Origin: Ceriagrion tenellum
Taxonomy: Eukaryota; Arthropoda; Insecta; Odonata; Coenagrionidae
Direction of reading: 5' to 3'
NCBI GenBank assembly: GCA_963169105.1
Contig: OY720640.1
Coordinates: 112,268,085 to 112,332,084, forward strand
DNA length: 64,000 nt
Position 1 is the stretch's first letter. Each line of letters starts with the position of its first letter. The translations under genes and the position numbers were made by a program. The notes under the pieces were generated by a model. It had not been told where the DNA came from and made no database searches. It saw only the letters and a program-made list of their open reading frames with translations. Below, piece after piece: positions 12,765-24,051 of the stretch.

Positions 12765-12865
12765 AATGTTCGTGAGGGTCCAGCCTCCAGTGCCCCGTGA
12801 AGCCCCCTTGGATTAAAGCACTGCCCTCAATGGGGCGGTAGTGCCCACTTTGGGAACCTTTGCCT
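12765..12865 (-). repeat. Possible hAT-like transposon end
   Basis: On the minus strand the block starts with CAAAGGTTCCCAAAGTGGGC and continues through GC-rich text with ACTACCGCCCC. A TTCCCAAAGTGGG-type start is common at hAT-family transposon ends (family knowledge). No matching opposite end or 8-bp duplication was found, so the call rests on one end only. Confidence 0.3.
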
Positions 12866-13008
12866 TAGATCAATGCAAAAAATAAATACCTTTAAGATTG
12901 CTCATGAATTAGATGAATCACCCTCAATAAGCGAGAACACCCTCCATTAGCTTTTGCATATGTAATTATCTTTCTATTATTAATAGCAATTATATACCAT
13001 AAATGAGG

Positions 13009-13248
13009 ACCCCAGAAGTCAAGGGGTCTAAGTAACAAAACCATTGTTTGGAGAAAACTTAAGTCAAAGTTGAAAATGTTTGGTACAACCCACTAAGTTC
13101 TTAAGAGGCATTACCCTAGATAGCAGCACCTGTCAAGAAAATCACTTGGACCCCTTTACCACCTAAAAGATTTATATTTTCACATCCCATTCCTGTACCT
13201 AACTTATTTTTTTCAAAAATGTCACTTAGACCCCTTGACTTCTGGGGT
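13009..13248. mobile_element. 240-bp MITE with ~25-bp terminal inverted repeats
   Basis: The left end reads ACCCCAGAAGTCAAGGGGTC and the right end is its reverse complement, with TAAGT and CACTT continuing the match inwards. A third, diverged copy of the inner part of the right repeat lies at about 13137-13162 (CACTTGGACCCCTTTACC). There is no coding capacity. AAATGA occurs just outside both ends and could be a duplicated target, but it is not immediately adjacent on either side. This is a non-autonomous DNA transposon of unassigned superfamily. Confidence 0.65.
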
Positions 13249-14999
13249 ACACAAATGATATCCCCTTCACAATTTGTTACACAAAAATATAATTATAACA
13301 CAAACAAACATGCAGGAGGCCACTTCCCTTATGTCGATGTGGTGGGTACCGTTGTCCTGATGAATGATTAATGGACACATCCACTCTGCCTATTAATGAC
13401 GTACTGGGCATCGCTTTGCTGACAAATTTCCCCGGCTCATATCTTTTAGACCGCTATTCGCGGTCTAACCTCGGTGACCAATATTAGATTTCAACTCCAT
13501 ATTTGTCTCTCTACTTATATTCATCGCCCTCCAAAAAATAATTCCGTTAATTATGACTACATTAAATCTCCGAATGTCAATATACGACGGCCAATATCAG
13601 CATGCTTACATATGAAAGTCAATATCTGCATGAATCCAGTGAAGTGAACTCTCTTTCTCTATAGTAGCCGGTATTTACATCTAAAGATTTTGTTTACTTT
13701 ATTTTTGGCCTCGTATGTTTCGCTTGCCGGATATCTGTTTGTTCAATACGGTATTTCGGTTTTCATATTGTTGGCTTTGTCTCCATTTTGATCCTCCATT
13801 CTTACTCTGCTCTATTCAATAATGACTCAATGGTACTATAATTTGTGTGCATTTCCCTTGGTCGTCGACCCTTGACCTTTGAAGAACTCATGTTTTTAAA
13901 TAGTTGTTATCATTCTAAAATAGGTACCAATCTTAAAATGTATAGGGTAGCTACGTTACAGAGAGTGTTTTGCTGGAATCATACTATTTAACACGGGACA
14001 TTTTACAAGCATTAAATATGCTTCACATAAAGTGACGGCTAGTTCACAGTTTGTACAAAATTTCGTACTTATCCTGCTACGTAGGCAATTCCTATAACTC
14101 AAATGCAATGATGGTAGTATTATTTAAGGAGCGCAATGTTTTAAGCCCATAAGAATTAAAAATTAAATGAAATTGTTTGTCAAACAAATACGACATCATA
14201 ACATACTCGTTAGTGAAAAACAAATCTTTACATATATTGCACTTATTTTTTTATAATATTATGATAAATTCTGTTCCAGAAAATATAATTTACTAGTCAT
14301 TTTAAGTTGCCCACAATAAGTAGTCAACTTGGACGAAAGCTAGATACATGATGGAAATTTGACCATGCCCCAAGACATTTACATGTAAGATTGGATTTGG
14401 CAATTAAGTATTTGGAAATATTCAGAGTGATTTTGAAACTTTGCACTTCGTCTCCAAACATTTACCTAGGTGGCAAAAATATCCGGCCAAAAAGAAAGGG
14501 GAAAAGCACTCACTCCATCAACAATAAAATAATAACTTTTGAAATTTCCAGCATTCTTGTTATATAACGTTGTTGAACGTTTCCTCCACTACGCGACTAA
14601 CATATGAAGTATAAATGCATTGAAATTCAAATTTATTTATTCAGCGTTTTATTCGAATTCGAGTATTTTAGATAAAATTTGCAAATTTGACTGTAGGTAT
14701 TTCCTTAAAAATGCCAAAAATCATAAAAATGAGAATTGTTGAAAATTATCCATGATATGTCGACAGAAAAATTAACGAAAAGAATGAAATATTAAACCAT
14801 ATAGTTATGCAAAACTAGATGTAAAACTTTAGATTTGATCAATCTATCTCCACCTAAAAGATGTTTTTACTTTTAGAGCCTATTAACCACAGCTGAACTC
14901 ATACTCGTTGAGATTGAAACATTCAATCTTTCAAGAAAAAGAAAAAAAATTCTGTTCATGCAATCTCCTCATAAGTCAGACGAGTTGCGGTCATAGGAC
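13249..14999. other. AT-rich stretch, nothing recognised
   Basis: No coding, RNA or repeat signature found. A slightly GC-richer part lies at 13310-13480. Confidence 0.4.
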
Positions 15000-15260
15000 G
15001 TGTGAGCGGGAGAGCGGTTAAAAGCTGTGGTTTGAGATTTAAGAAGCGAAAAGGAAAGAGGGACGGGATTTGTTCAGGCGTGCGCGGGAGAAGGGAAGGA
15101 AGCAGAGCTTTTAGGGCCCCTGAAAGTGCGACCGGCGCTTTGCCATGGGAAGGATACGCAGGAGGGGGTGGCTGTGGGCGAAGGTTTGCGCCGCGGAACA
15201 AGGGCCGGCAGGATAGAGAGAGAGAGAGAGCTTAAAAAGCACGCCGGTTTGATGTAGTGG
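15000..15260. other. GC-rich island ending in a short GA run
   Basis: The island is purine-rich on plus and contains several CpG. It ends near 15215-15231 with a (GA)n run. Two frames of 77-81 codons are open on opposite strands, so neither is credible as a gene. Confidence 0.4.
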
Positions 15261-15416
15261 AGGTGGAAGAATTGTGAAGCAGGAGAAGAGCCGTTTTCTT
15301 GCTTAACTTACATGAAGTTACGCCTCATGAAATAAGAGCATTATCTTCATTGGAGTCGGGAATAAGAAGAAATAATACACATACACACATTTTAAGACTT
15401 TTGATGTAGAAGAAAA

Positions 15417-15418
<2 letters not shown>

Positions 15419-15483
<65 letters not shown>
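15419..15483. repeat. (AT)n microsatellite
   Basis: About 64 bp of uninterrupted AT dinucleotide repeat. Confidence 0.95.
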
Positions 15484-15485
<2 letters not shown>

Positions 15486-16985
15486 TTTGGTAATGATATT
15501 GTACCTAGAATGATGTACTTGATTAAGGATTGAAGATGAGTGGCAGTTGGACTCGGAGAAATCCTAATTAATTTTCTGCATTATTCAAACTCAAAATAAA
15601 TCATCCCTGAAAATAAAGTATAGCATAGATAATATATTGATATTGCATTGCCGCACTTGCAATCCTATGGTATGAAATTAAAATGGCAAAGGTTCACGTT
15701 ATGCAATAAAGTAAGTTAATAACACTTTTATTTCAGTAAAGGTCAGAACTGCTAGTTGTTAATGGCCTATTCATCATGTCAAAGGTTCTCAATTTGAGTA
15801 ATTTATTCAATGCATTTGATGTCTTTTCTGGCCAAATATTTTTTTTCACAGAAGTTTATATAAGCTCTATCATGAAATTAAGTTATGGAAGGTCCTAAAT
15901 GATTAATGCAACTAAGCAATAGCACTCTTATGTCAAATCAGCCAATTTTCCTTTCATTACATCAACGCCATGCCAAGATATTACATTAAAATATATAATG
16001 AGATCCAGGAATACGACTTTCTCCATCTCATGTTCTAGATTCAGTAAACATCATAACCTTGATGGAGAATTTTGGAACGCAAGAAATAATTTTGTCTCCG
16101 TTTATGTCTTTTTAAACAATGAACCTCTGGTTAAGAAAATGTTGTAAAATAAAAAGTAAAACTTTATTAATCTATCTCTACCTAAATGAATCCAATATCT
16201 TACAGAAAACTCTTCTATGCTAATATGTTGATGAATAGAGAACAAGAATGAAATCATCTACGTGGAAAAAATGCTCAAAAACATACTTATGAATCAAATA
16301 TAAGGGAGCAAAGGATAAAGTGAGATAGTTTAGTATCATTAATTTCTACTTCCTCGGATATTGAATATTTTGAGCTATTGTATGTGTCAATCCATTGAGT
16401 TATTTTACTCCTCTCGCTGCAATTTCTCATATTTCAACTCTGGTTTTAACTACATCAAATTTTATTACTAACAGGTTTAAATAACCTCAAACGACTTTAA
16501 AAAAAATACATTGCTCTTGTCATCTGCCTCAAAAAGATGTAAAAATTTTACTTTCTGCACTTCTACAGACAATAAGCCTTGTAACCACACTTGCATTGCT
16601 CCTATCCATAAATGAAAAGGGGAGTTCGACGACACGTACCAGACGGGTAACCCACCTGGATCGCTGAATCGTCGCCACGGAATCCTGCCGTTCAGCCAGT
16701 CGACAAACGGACGGATACGCCACTTACAAATAATGAATCGCTTTCAAAATGAATATAAATGAAAATAAATGAAATTAATATCTGAATTAACTCTGTAAAA
16801 GAGCCCTGGGCTAGTGAAAGAGGGGGCTAACCCTTTGTAAAGATTCATCTAGCCCAGGTTAAATAAACAATTAATCAATCAATCATCAAGCTAAATCTAT
16901 AAAGTCAATGTTACAATACTCTTAGCGGAGTTATCTTGTGCAGTCTCTAGCTAGCTCGTTTCGCAGTATTTTACTTGTTGAAATT
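15484..16985. other. AT-rich stretch, nothing recognised
   Basis: No supported feature. A short inverted pair, GAGCCCTGGGCTAG at about 16801 and CTAGCCCAGG at about 16849, flanks 30-40 bp and could form a hairpin. Confidence 0.4.
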
Positions 16986-17389
16986 TAACAACAAGAAGAA
17001 AATATATATAATAATGCCCAGGTAAAAGAGCATCCTGCTGATTTGCCGAGCAAAGACTATGAGAAGAATGATCGAAGGCTTTCCCAGCTCACGGTGTCGT
17101 GGAGGGTTACTCGGGTTTTACACCGGGTCAGGTCCTCTATATCCGCAGACGTTTCGATGGACGAGTCGTTCATCGCCCTCAGGGCGTGTCGTGTCTCGGA
17201 GGTGGTCCTCATTACATACTGTTTGGCGGGCGGGTCAACCAGGTCAGGAGTCATGCGACTGGTCGAAGTTTTCTCGCCTCGGACTTCTCGGATGCTCCCC
17301 AGCAATGGTTTCCAAGAGTTACTGAGTAAGTATCCAGAGTATTCATAGTCTTTTTCATTCAAATTTAAATTGCCTCCCTTTTCAGCCTT

Positions 17390-17590
17390 TCCCGAAACTT
17401 GTCAATGCGGCAGAGAATCTTCGTCTTCTCCCAGCGGATGACATGGTTGTGGGAGATGCTGCGGTCGGCCACGACGGACTACTCAGGTTGGCCGAGCCTG
17501 AAATGCCGTTTGTGTTCTTTGACCCTAGTGACAATGGTCCTCCCTGTCTCTCCCACATACACCAGGCCGCATGTGCATGGTATCTCTTAG
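17390..17590 (-). pseudogene. GIY-YIG endonuclease domain of the PLE, broken
   Basis: The minus strand from 17583 reads IPCTCGLVYVGETGRTI, then TRVKEHKRHFRLGQPE, a stop (complement of 17479-17481), then NHVIRWEKTKIL and a CRIDKFRERL-like end. PLE endonucleases have a CxxC-like pair just before the YVGETGR block, a conserved R..EH helix, an H/N region and a final W-x-x-T-x-I stretch (family knowledge), and all are visible here. The domain nicks target DNA for retrotransposition. Only one in-frame stop separates this stretch from an open frame, so the domain is less damaged than the RT part. Confidence 0.9.
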
Positions 17591-17959
17591 ATACCGGGTG
17601 TCTGAAGGCCGCAAGGGTCCTCGGCCGTGACGAGTTGGTTTCTCAGTTTGGAGGGTGGGCGTTAAAAGTCTCAATATCGTATTTCCTGAGGATTCTAGCA
17701 ATTTTGCCTAAGACCGTGGAGACAAAGGGTAAGTCGGCCCTGGAAATTGGTTTTTGGCATTCTTCCTCCGTTTTGGTGTCCAGTGTGGTGAAGCCCCTTC
17801 TCAGGACCATGCCTTTATATCCGTTTTGCTGGAAGGTCTTCTTTAGATGTCGTATCTCCTTGGGAAGACTCTCCGAATCAGAAATGGTTTTCGCTCAACG
17901 GATAAGGGCTAACAAGACCGCCGCTCTCTGCAAAGGGTGATGATGGCTTCATCCATTGA

Positions 17960-18650
17960 GATAGAAGTCCGTGTGAGCTTTCTGCAGACGTTGTGACCCA
18001 AACTACCACCTACCTTGCAGTAGACCAGGATATCAAGACATTGCATCCTCTTATTTTTCTCCGTCTCCTAAGTGAACTGGATGTTTAGATTTTGGCAATT
18101 TATGTGGTGGAGGAAGAGGCTGAGCGTATTGGATCCATGGCACTAATCAATGAAGGATTCGTCTACGCATCGGTAAAAGAATGTTGCCCATAGAATAGCT
18201 GAGGAGAGGGCCTTTTCCTTAAAAGTCTTCCATGAAGAAATTCGCAATCACCGGAGAGAGCGGGAAGCCCATTGCCTGATTGTTTGTAATAATCCCCGTC
18301 GTATTCAAAATACGTGGTGGACAATACGTAGTGAAAGAGTATCACCGTATCGTTGTCAACTTTGTCTTTGTCATTGTTTTCGTCCAGGAGCCTCAGCGTG
18401 TCGTTCAGCGGCACAAGAGCACAACATCGAGACTGATCATCATGTCTTCCTCCTCCAGGTAGATTTCTTCAAGTTTCTTCACGAACTCAGAAGAATTCTT
18501 GATGTAGTGTTCACAGCGTCCAACATGCGGCTGTATGACCCCCGAGAGAAATTTTGCCAGGTTGTAGGTGGGTGAACCAATGGCACTCACGATCGGTCTC
18601 AGGGGTACGCCTTCCTTGTGGATCTATAGTTAACCATAGAGCCTTGGAGG
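17960..18650 (-). pseudogene. PLE reverse-transcriptase domain, broken
   Basis: In order on the minus strand, the frames give RLYG, a stop, then IHKEGVPLRPIVSAIGSP, then YNLAKFL, then FVKKLEEIYLEEEDMMISLD (near 18450), then VPLNDTLRLLD and TTYFEYDGDYYKQ. These are followed in another frame by AMGFPLSPVIANFFMEDF (about 18285-18230) and FFYRCVDESF (about 18181-18152). These match the Penelope RT blocks: fingers, the S-D-V palm aspartate block, the MGSPLSP block and the YVDD catalytic box (family knowledge). The catalytic box reads VDE instead of VDD. Frameshifts lie near 18410 and 18290. After the palm come LDILVYCKVGGSLGHNV-like residues, as in the PLE thumb. The element would have copied RNA into DNA at nicked chromosomal sites. 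This copy cannot. Confidence 0.85.
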
Positions 18651-18900
18651 AGGTGGTACCAGAGGTAGAGGATTCTTGATGATATACATGGGAAGGCTCG
18701 AACTCTTGATCGATGAGATAGTTTTCCTCGAAACGGGATCGGTAGGATCTCTAGGTATTTTCCGACATGCTCGGTCGTGGAGGATATCCCAAATCTTTAG
18801 GCCAGAATGAACACCGCAGACTACGTGTTGAGACGTCCAAGTTCACCATAATAATCCTTATAAGGCTACATATGCATTTTTCCGTGGAAGTCGGCCATCT

Positions 18901-20300
18901 TGAAGGATGTCGGAAGGGTTTGAGCCTCATCGAAAGGATCCGAGCAAGGACGTATCCCTCGAGGATACGTCAGATGCACACTTCCACACGTCTTTGGAAC
19001 GCCATTTTCGTCTTTCTGGGAATGCATCAGGTTGGGCACGCAGATTTATTGTATTTGCTGACTTAGTAGCTAAATATGTTAAGGAGAATTTAGAACAGAT
19101 CATAGAGTTTGCGTAATGAATGATTATATCAAAAAGAGTTCAATAAATTCTCTAATAAACAGGTTATTTTAAACCAGTATTTAGAAGAGATTGCAAATCT
19201 TTTGTACGGCACTATTACATGACAAGGAGTTTTATAAATTCTCTGAATTCGTGCTCATGTTGTTGCCCTCTGCTCCGGCCTTAAAGGTTGTTACACACTG
19301 TTAGGAGTGATGAACAAGCTAATACTGAAGTGATAGCGACTTTTGGCACTCGGCACGGTTTATATCTCACGGCAAAAATAAAGCGAGCTTTTAGCCCTTT
19401 CAATTTTATCTTCGCAATTATGTAATATGCCTTACAATTTCATGAAAATCGTTATGGAGTCTGCATTTCTTAGCATGACAGGCAACGATGGCAATTTTAG
19501 TATGGCAGTCAAGCCTAAAATTTTGAAAGATATCTTTATCGGTCAATCATTAGACCCCATGGATGTATAACCAAAGAATTTTACTCCAAAATAATGCTCA
19601 AGAAGGTCAATTTTATGAGAACGTTTAACCTTAGTCTAAAAGATAAATGATACGGACCGATGTAAGATAGTTGCCCTTATTGGCATTGAGAATCAAGATG
19701 GCTTAAGAAGAGCAAAATGTCATATGTGAAGTAGTGTCTTACCTTAAGTTGTAAGATAAGACTTTTTATTAGTTTATATCAGAATGATAATCGGTGAAAT
19801 GAAAAAGAAATTTTTTTTCTGATTAGTGCGGGTATCTTATCAATGGATTTATTCTGTGCAAAACAAGCCGCTCATTGGCGTTAATTTTTTTAAAATTCTA
19901 TGAAATTTCTATGAAATTTATTTGTCACTCGAGTTAATTAATGAAGAAATAATTATATGATTGCATAGCCTTTACAACTGAAGCTTACCATGGCACGCTG
20001 CTAACATACTCCGCGAAGAAGTGTGAACCTTCATGCCTTACGGCACGAAGTTTGTACAGATAGCATTTGTTTGTAAAGGTAAGATATCACAACAGCATAG
20101 CGTGCTCTGTGTATATTCCGATAAATGATATGTGCGACTCTCCTCGCTCTTATGCCTCTTCCGATATCCTCCTTTTTATCTCCATACTTATTTCACTCCA
20201 TTTCATCACGTCTTCAGTCTTTACTGGAAAACTTCTACTTTTATTATTTCAGCCACCTCCCTCTCCTTGAAATCTCTTATATAATCTGTGCTTTCTTTGG
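18901..20300. other. Non-coding stretch, nothing recognised
   Basis: The first 200 bp may be the degraded 5' part of the PLE. Beyond that the sequence is AT-rich with no supported feature. Confidence 0.35.
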
Positions 20301-20310
20301 GTATTTTACT

Positions 20311-20400
20311 CTGTAATCTTGATAATGGCCTGAAAAGGCCGAAACCGGTTGATTTGTGTTTTCAATATATTGGTGGAAAAAACTAAGTAGTTTCATTTAA
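20311..20400 (+). ncRNA. Hammerhead-ribozyme-like motif with conserved tail
   Basis: The motif reads AATC (20315-20318), TTGATAA (20319-20325), a hairpin with GGCC on both sides of its loop (20327-20340), GAAA (20341-20344), the palindrome AACCGGTT overlapping it (20343-20350), then GATT (20351-20354). AATC pairs with GATT as stem I, GGCC/GGCC is stem II, and GTT is an allowed cleavage triplet. Compared with the hammerhead core CUGANGA, positions 3 and 8, which pair in the folded ribozyme, are U and A instead of C and G. Downstream GGTGGAA, an AAGT-like string and TTCATTT match the tail of the 8.5- and 41.1-kb elements. Activity is not shown by sequence. The motif may be a relic. Confidence 0.5.
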
Positions 20401-21629
20401 ACATGAAACTTCTACTTGTTAAATTCTTTCCTTATTCTTTAAAAAGTACTTATTTTTTCTATTTGCGGAATATAAAGCTAAAATTGTTATTCACCCCAAA
20501 ACCGACATTAAATTCATGTCTTCCTTTCAAAAATCCTTTCAGCTTGACATATATCCAACATCTATTCTTAACTCAGATATATCCATCATTTCTCTACAGC
20601 CTGCAAATTATTTGCCAATATATCAACATAAACCGCCAACAGAATTCCAATCTTTTCGATATTTCTGCCCTGTTATTGCAGTTCCTTCTCTAAATTCCCT
20701 GTAGAACTATTTCCTCTATTACGATGGAAGGAATAGATCTTCTTATCAAATGCGCCTCAAAATTCATGATACTATGATATGCCTAATTTTTATTAAAAAA
20801 TCAACCCATGTGAAAAATTTTCAATTTTCGTTTTGATTTTTTCTTATGATAATAAAGTGAATGAGCAATATAAACAAACCTCTAAAACTCATCGGCAAAA
20901 GAAAGAGAGGATGAAGTGACGAAGCATTTAATACCAACCTCCCGATATTATGACGGATATTTGCAAGATTCCTGATCAAATATAGTCATAAAATGTTCTT
21001 TATTTTTTTAAATCGCATTTTCAGGTAGTCCACATCTTTGTAAGAAGCATACTCAACAACCAGACGTACCATTCGATAAGACCATCACACACTGTATAAA
21101 ACTAAATCTTTAGGAAACGACACTATTTCCCGTATCAGTATCCAAACCATTAATCTCCAGGTAGCAAGGTTTCTTGTGACTCGACTTGAAAATCACATCC
21201 AACCAATAACTGGGATTTGACAGGTGAATTTCATTTATGTGGTACTTTTTTAATCATATTGTCTTGTCTCTGGGGCCGTCTCTACGGCACAGTGTACGAT
21301 CAAGCAAGGAGTCACTATATATTTTTCATTTTTTGAAAACAACATCATTTTCCTAGCCAGTCTTACAGCTCGGTGTACTATGGAGCAAGGGGCGAAAGAG
21401 TAAAGGCAAAATTATCTAAGAAAATGGAGTATTTATCAAATCTCTCAGAGGCTTAATTGACATGGAAGATCTATCTACAGTACGTACCCCCTACGTAATT
21501 CGGTTAGGATACCGCACTATGCTAATCGTTTACTGCTGCGACAAAGTGATTTTTGAAGAACTTTTCTGGTCAGAATCATCATAAATTGGGATTTCTTTAA
21601 AAGTACTTTGATATTGCGACGATAAAGTT
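20401..21629. other. AT-rich stretch, nothing recognised
   Basis: Short frames of 62-96 codons at 20403-20704 overlap and are F/L/I/P-rich. No motif was seen. The rest holds no supported feature. Confidence 0.4.
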
Positions 21630-22030
21630 AGAGAAATCAGCTACTTTCCTCTCGTTAGAGCCCACTTGGAATACGCTGCCAATGTTTGGGATCCACATAA
21701 GGTAGACTTAAAAACAGAGTTAGAACGCGGGTAGAGAAGACCAGAAAGTTACATGAAAGGCTATAATGATAGTCTTGTTAGTGTTATAGACTTCTTGCAA
21801 ACATTAGGATGGGAATCGCTCTCAGACTGTCGACTGAAATTTAGACTCAATATTTTAAGCAAATTCTAAACCGATTAATTTTCAAAAGTTGTCAATATCC
21901 TACGAACTCCAACATACTACGGTAGATCAGATCATGAGAATAAAATAATGGAAATAGATTGTAGAACAGAAAGGTTAAAAATTTCGTTTTTCCCGCAATT
22001 AATAAGAGACCATAATGGCTGCGTTGAGAC
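21630..22030 (+). pseudogene. LINE reverse-transcriptase thumb relic (Jockey/CR1-like)
   Basis: The plus strand reads FPLVRAHLEYAANVWDPHKV, then DLKTELE, a stop, then FLQTLGWESLSDCRLKFRL and NILSKF, and finally KIMEIDCRTERLKISFFPQ and LIRDHN. This is the well-known block after the RT palm of Jockey/CR1-type LINEs: LVRPHLEYAxxVWxP, then LxxLxWxxLxxRRxxxRLxxLxK, then xxRSxRxxxxRTxxxxxSFFPRxxxxWN (family knowledge). Two or more stops interrupt it. It is homologous to the relic at 37.83 kb but clearly diverged from it. The 3' part after about 22030 is not recognisable. Confidence 0.85.
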
Positions 22031-22379
22031 TTTGAAGTAGGTTAGTTAGTTTACAGGTAGTGTAGCTGTAAAATTCATATGCACACTACTGCAAGTTTAT
22101 AAATCTGTCAAAAGACACTATTAGCATGTTTTGCATGTTCCCCGCATGGATTTTGTGACACGTTTTCATAGTTACATTACAGAATATTTTAGTAGTTTCT
22201 GTAGCATTTGTAGCATACCCATTATGTTGTGCATATTGGTGAAAGTAAATTTCTTCACTGTAGTTCATGTTGGTGATAAATCCCCCCCTGCCAAGTACCT
22301 TGTGGTGGCTTGTAGGGAAATAAGTAGATGGTTTATTATTAGTTAATGGCAGTTGATAAAAATATTTAATCATGACCCA

Positions 22380-23410
22380 GCGATGACAAACGAAGGAAGG
22401 AAATGGTGTCGAAAAAACTCTTCCAAGACCCGGAGCAAGAGCGTCACCGGAAGAGGTTTGAGTAAAAGGCCAAAATTTGAGGAGAAGAAAGGTAAGAAGG
22501 TTGAGGTAAGGAATCGGTTGAAAGGAAGTTGGGCGCCGGAGATGGGATGGGAGAGAGGGAGATGAGGGATCAGGGAGCTTAAGGGAGGACGGAAAGAAGG
22601 AAGGGGAAGGGAGGGGAAGGATAGACCTGTGCTGAACCTCCCGATCGGTTTGAAGAGGAGCGATGATGCCTTAGGGGGGAGAAATAGGGATGTGCAGGGA
22701 AAGGAAGGGGATCGCGGGCGAGGGGACCCTTCCCCTCTTCCAGCGACGGGTCTCTCGGGGGGTGGAAAAGGGAAGAAAAGCCCAGGACTGTTGTAAGGAG
22801 AGGGGAGAGATGTAGCACCAAAGCGTGAGGGGTGTGAGAAATACGGGAAAGGGTGGGACACGAGGTTAAACTCTGAGAGTAGTGGGGAGAGAGTAGAAGG
22901 AAGGAGGAGGTCTCGAGGCCGGGTTTTGAGTAGAAGCTGGGAGTAATTTATCTTCATTCGCCCTTGCCGCTCCTGCTACGGGGCTCAACCTCCCTCTTAC
23001 CAGTCACCCCCCTCCACCACCTCCTACACCACGTACGTATACACACACACACATACAACGCGCTCTGATCCTTATCTTTTCCGGGAGATGGAAGATTCTG
23101 GGCGGGAGGATCTTCGGCGGGGATATATATATATATGTGTGTGTGGGGGGGTAAGGAGGCGGGAATCCTGAGACGACGTAAGGGGGATGAATAGACCCTA
23201 GGGTGAGAGGTAGGAAGGGTTTTTTTTCTTAAAGAGGGTTAAAGGAAAGCGAGGCCTGTTGGTGGGAGGAAGGGGTGGGTGAGATAGTGTTAGGAAGCGG
23301 TAAAGAGATTGCCAGGGTGGAAGGGGAAAAGGAACAGGAAAAGTCTCCCGGTTTTGTCCTCGCAGTCAATCACAATCCCGGGTCGCGGAGGATGAAAGAG
23401 AACGTGGGGG
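22380..23410. other. GC-rich, purine-rich island
   Basis: From about 22400 to 22930 the plus strand is overwhelmingly purine (many GGA, GAA and GGGA runs). A second part to 23410 has runs of G, a short TA/GT repeat (23118-23143) and an AC run (23041-23053). A 195-codon minus frame and an 80-codon minus frame lie here, both rich in P, S, L and F as expected from a polypyrimidine strand. I see no gene. Polypurine tracts can bind GAGA-type factors or form triplex DNA (general knowledge). Confidence 0.5.
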
Positions 23411-23825
23411 GAACGTTAATTTAAAACGAGCGGTGCATGCCATTGATTGATTCGTCGGGTTTAGTTCAGGATGTAGATGAGTGACGTTATCGAGTTATGA
23501 CTTAACAATCCTGATCAACCCAACCGTTAATTTCTTATCGGGTCTGTCGAGGAAATTAAATAGCGCCATCTTAAACGCCTTCACTGCATTGTCTCAATTA
23601 AAAGATCTTTTTACGCCGAGGGTATGTGTGAATACGATGTTCTTAACACATGTATTTGATTTTATAAAACAAATACTTTTGTTTCTTATCCAAATAAAAC
23701 CTTCATGTAGTCGAATAAGAGAGGTACAATGTGTATTAGCAAGGAATAATTAGAGTTCAATTCAAGTGCATTCATATTAAGACAGATTTTGCAGCACTTA
23801 TTGAATCTTTGAATAAATAAAATTA

Positions 23826-23856
23826 GGTCCGTGGTTCGAGTCCCGGTCCAGGCCGA
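23826..23856 (+). repeat. tRNA T-arm-like (box B) SINE fragment
   Basis: The string GGTTCGAGTCC at 23833-23843 matches the internal RNA polymerase III box B of tRNA genes and lies inside a CCGTG...CCCGG T-stem-like context. No box A was found upstream, so it is a fragment of a tRNA-derived SINE or a chance match. Confidence 0.4.
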
Positions 23857-23865
23857 GTTTTTTGT

Positions 23866-23903
23866 CAAATATTAGGTGTGATGCATATCACACCTAATAT
23901 TTG
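23866..23903. repeat. Perfect 17-bp hairpin with 4-nt loop
   Basis: CAAATATTAGGTGTGAT (23866-23882) and its exact reverse complement (23887-23903) flank GCAT. It lies 10 bp after the box-B-like fragment. It could be the end of a small element or a transcribed stem-loop. Confidence 0.85.
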
Positions 23904-24051
23904 AGGAACATTGAGGAAATTGCCATGTAAGACAGCAAGAGAATGTACAGAAGCATTGTATCTTGGGAAATCTATCGGCTAAGTATATACCAGCCTAATT
24001 ACCAATCATTGGGGTTGTATAAAAGATTTTGCCTCAAAGAAATAAAGCTTT

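Larger units (their letters stand above)
16990..18900 (-). mobile_element. Penelope-like retroelement (PLE), decayed
   Basis: A minus-strand relic carries both hallmarks of a PLE in the right order: a Penelope-type reverse transcriptase (about 18640-17960) followed by a GIY-YIG endonuclease (about 17590-17390). Past the coding part, minus-strand sequence at 17190-17060 holds CGAAACGTC, ACCCGGTG, ACCCGAG and GGGAAAG in the same order as the palindromic element at 25.9 kb, so this looks like the element's conserved 3' terminal region. At least three frameshifts and several in-frame stops make it non-functional. The 5' boundary is uncertain, because sequence upstream of about 18700 is only weakly PLE-like. 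The plus-strand open frames here, including one of 165 codons, are antisense. Confidence 0.85.

Noticed and set aside
17043..17362. 101-codon frames on both strands
   Set aside because: They lie in the PLE 3' region. The minus one may be an inert extension of the element. Neither has its own domain.
17443..17940. 165-codon plus frame as a gene
   Set aside because: It runs exactly antisense to the PLE reverse-transcriptase end and GIY-YIG region, which explain the bases fully.
22370..22957. 195-codon minus frame as a gene
   Set aside because: It is the complement of a polypurine tract. The product is low-complexity P/S/L/F, and other minus frames are open over the same bases.
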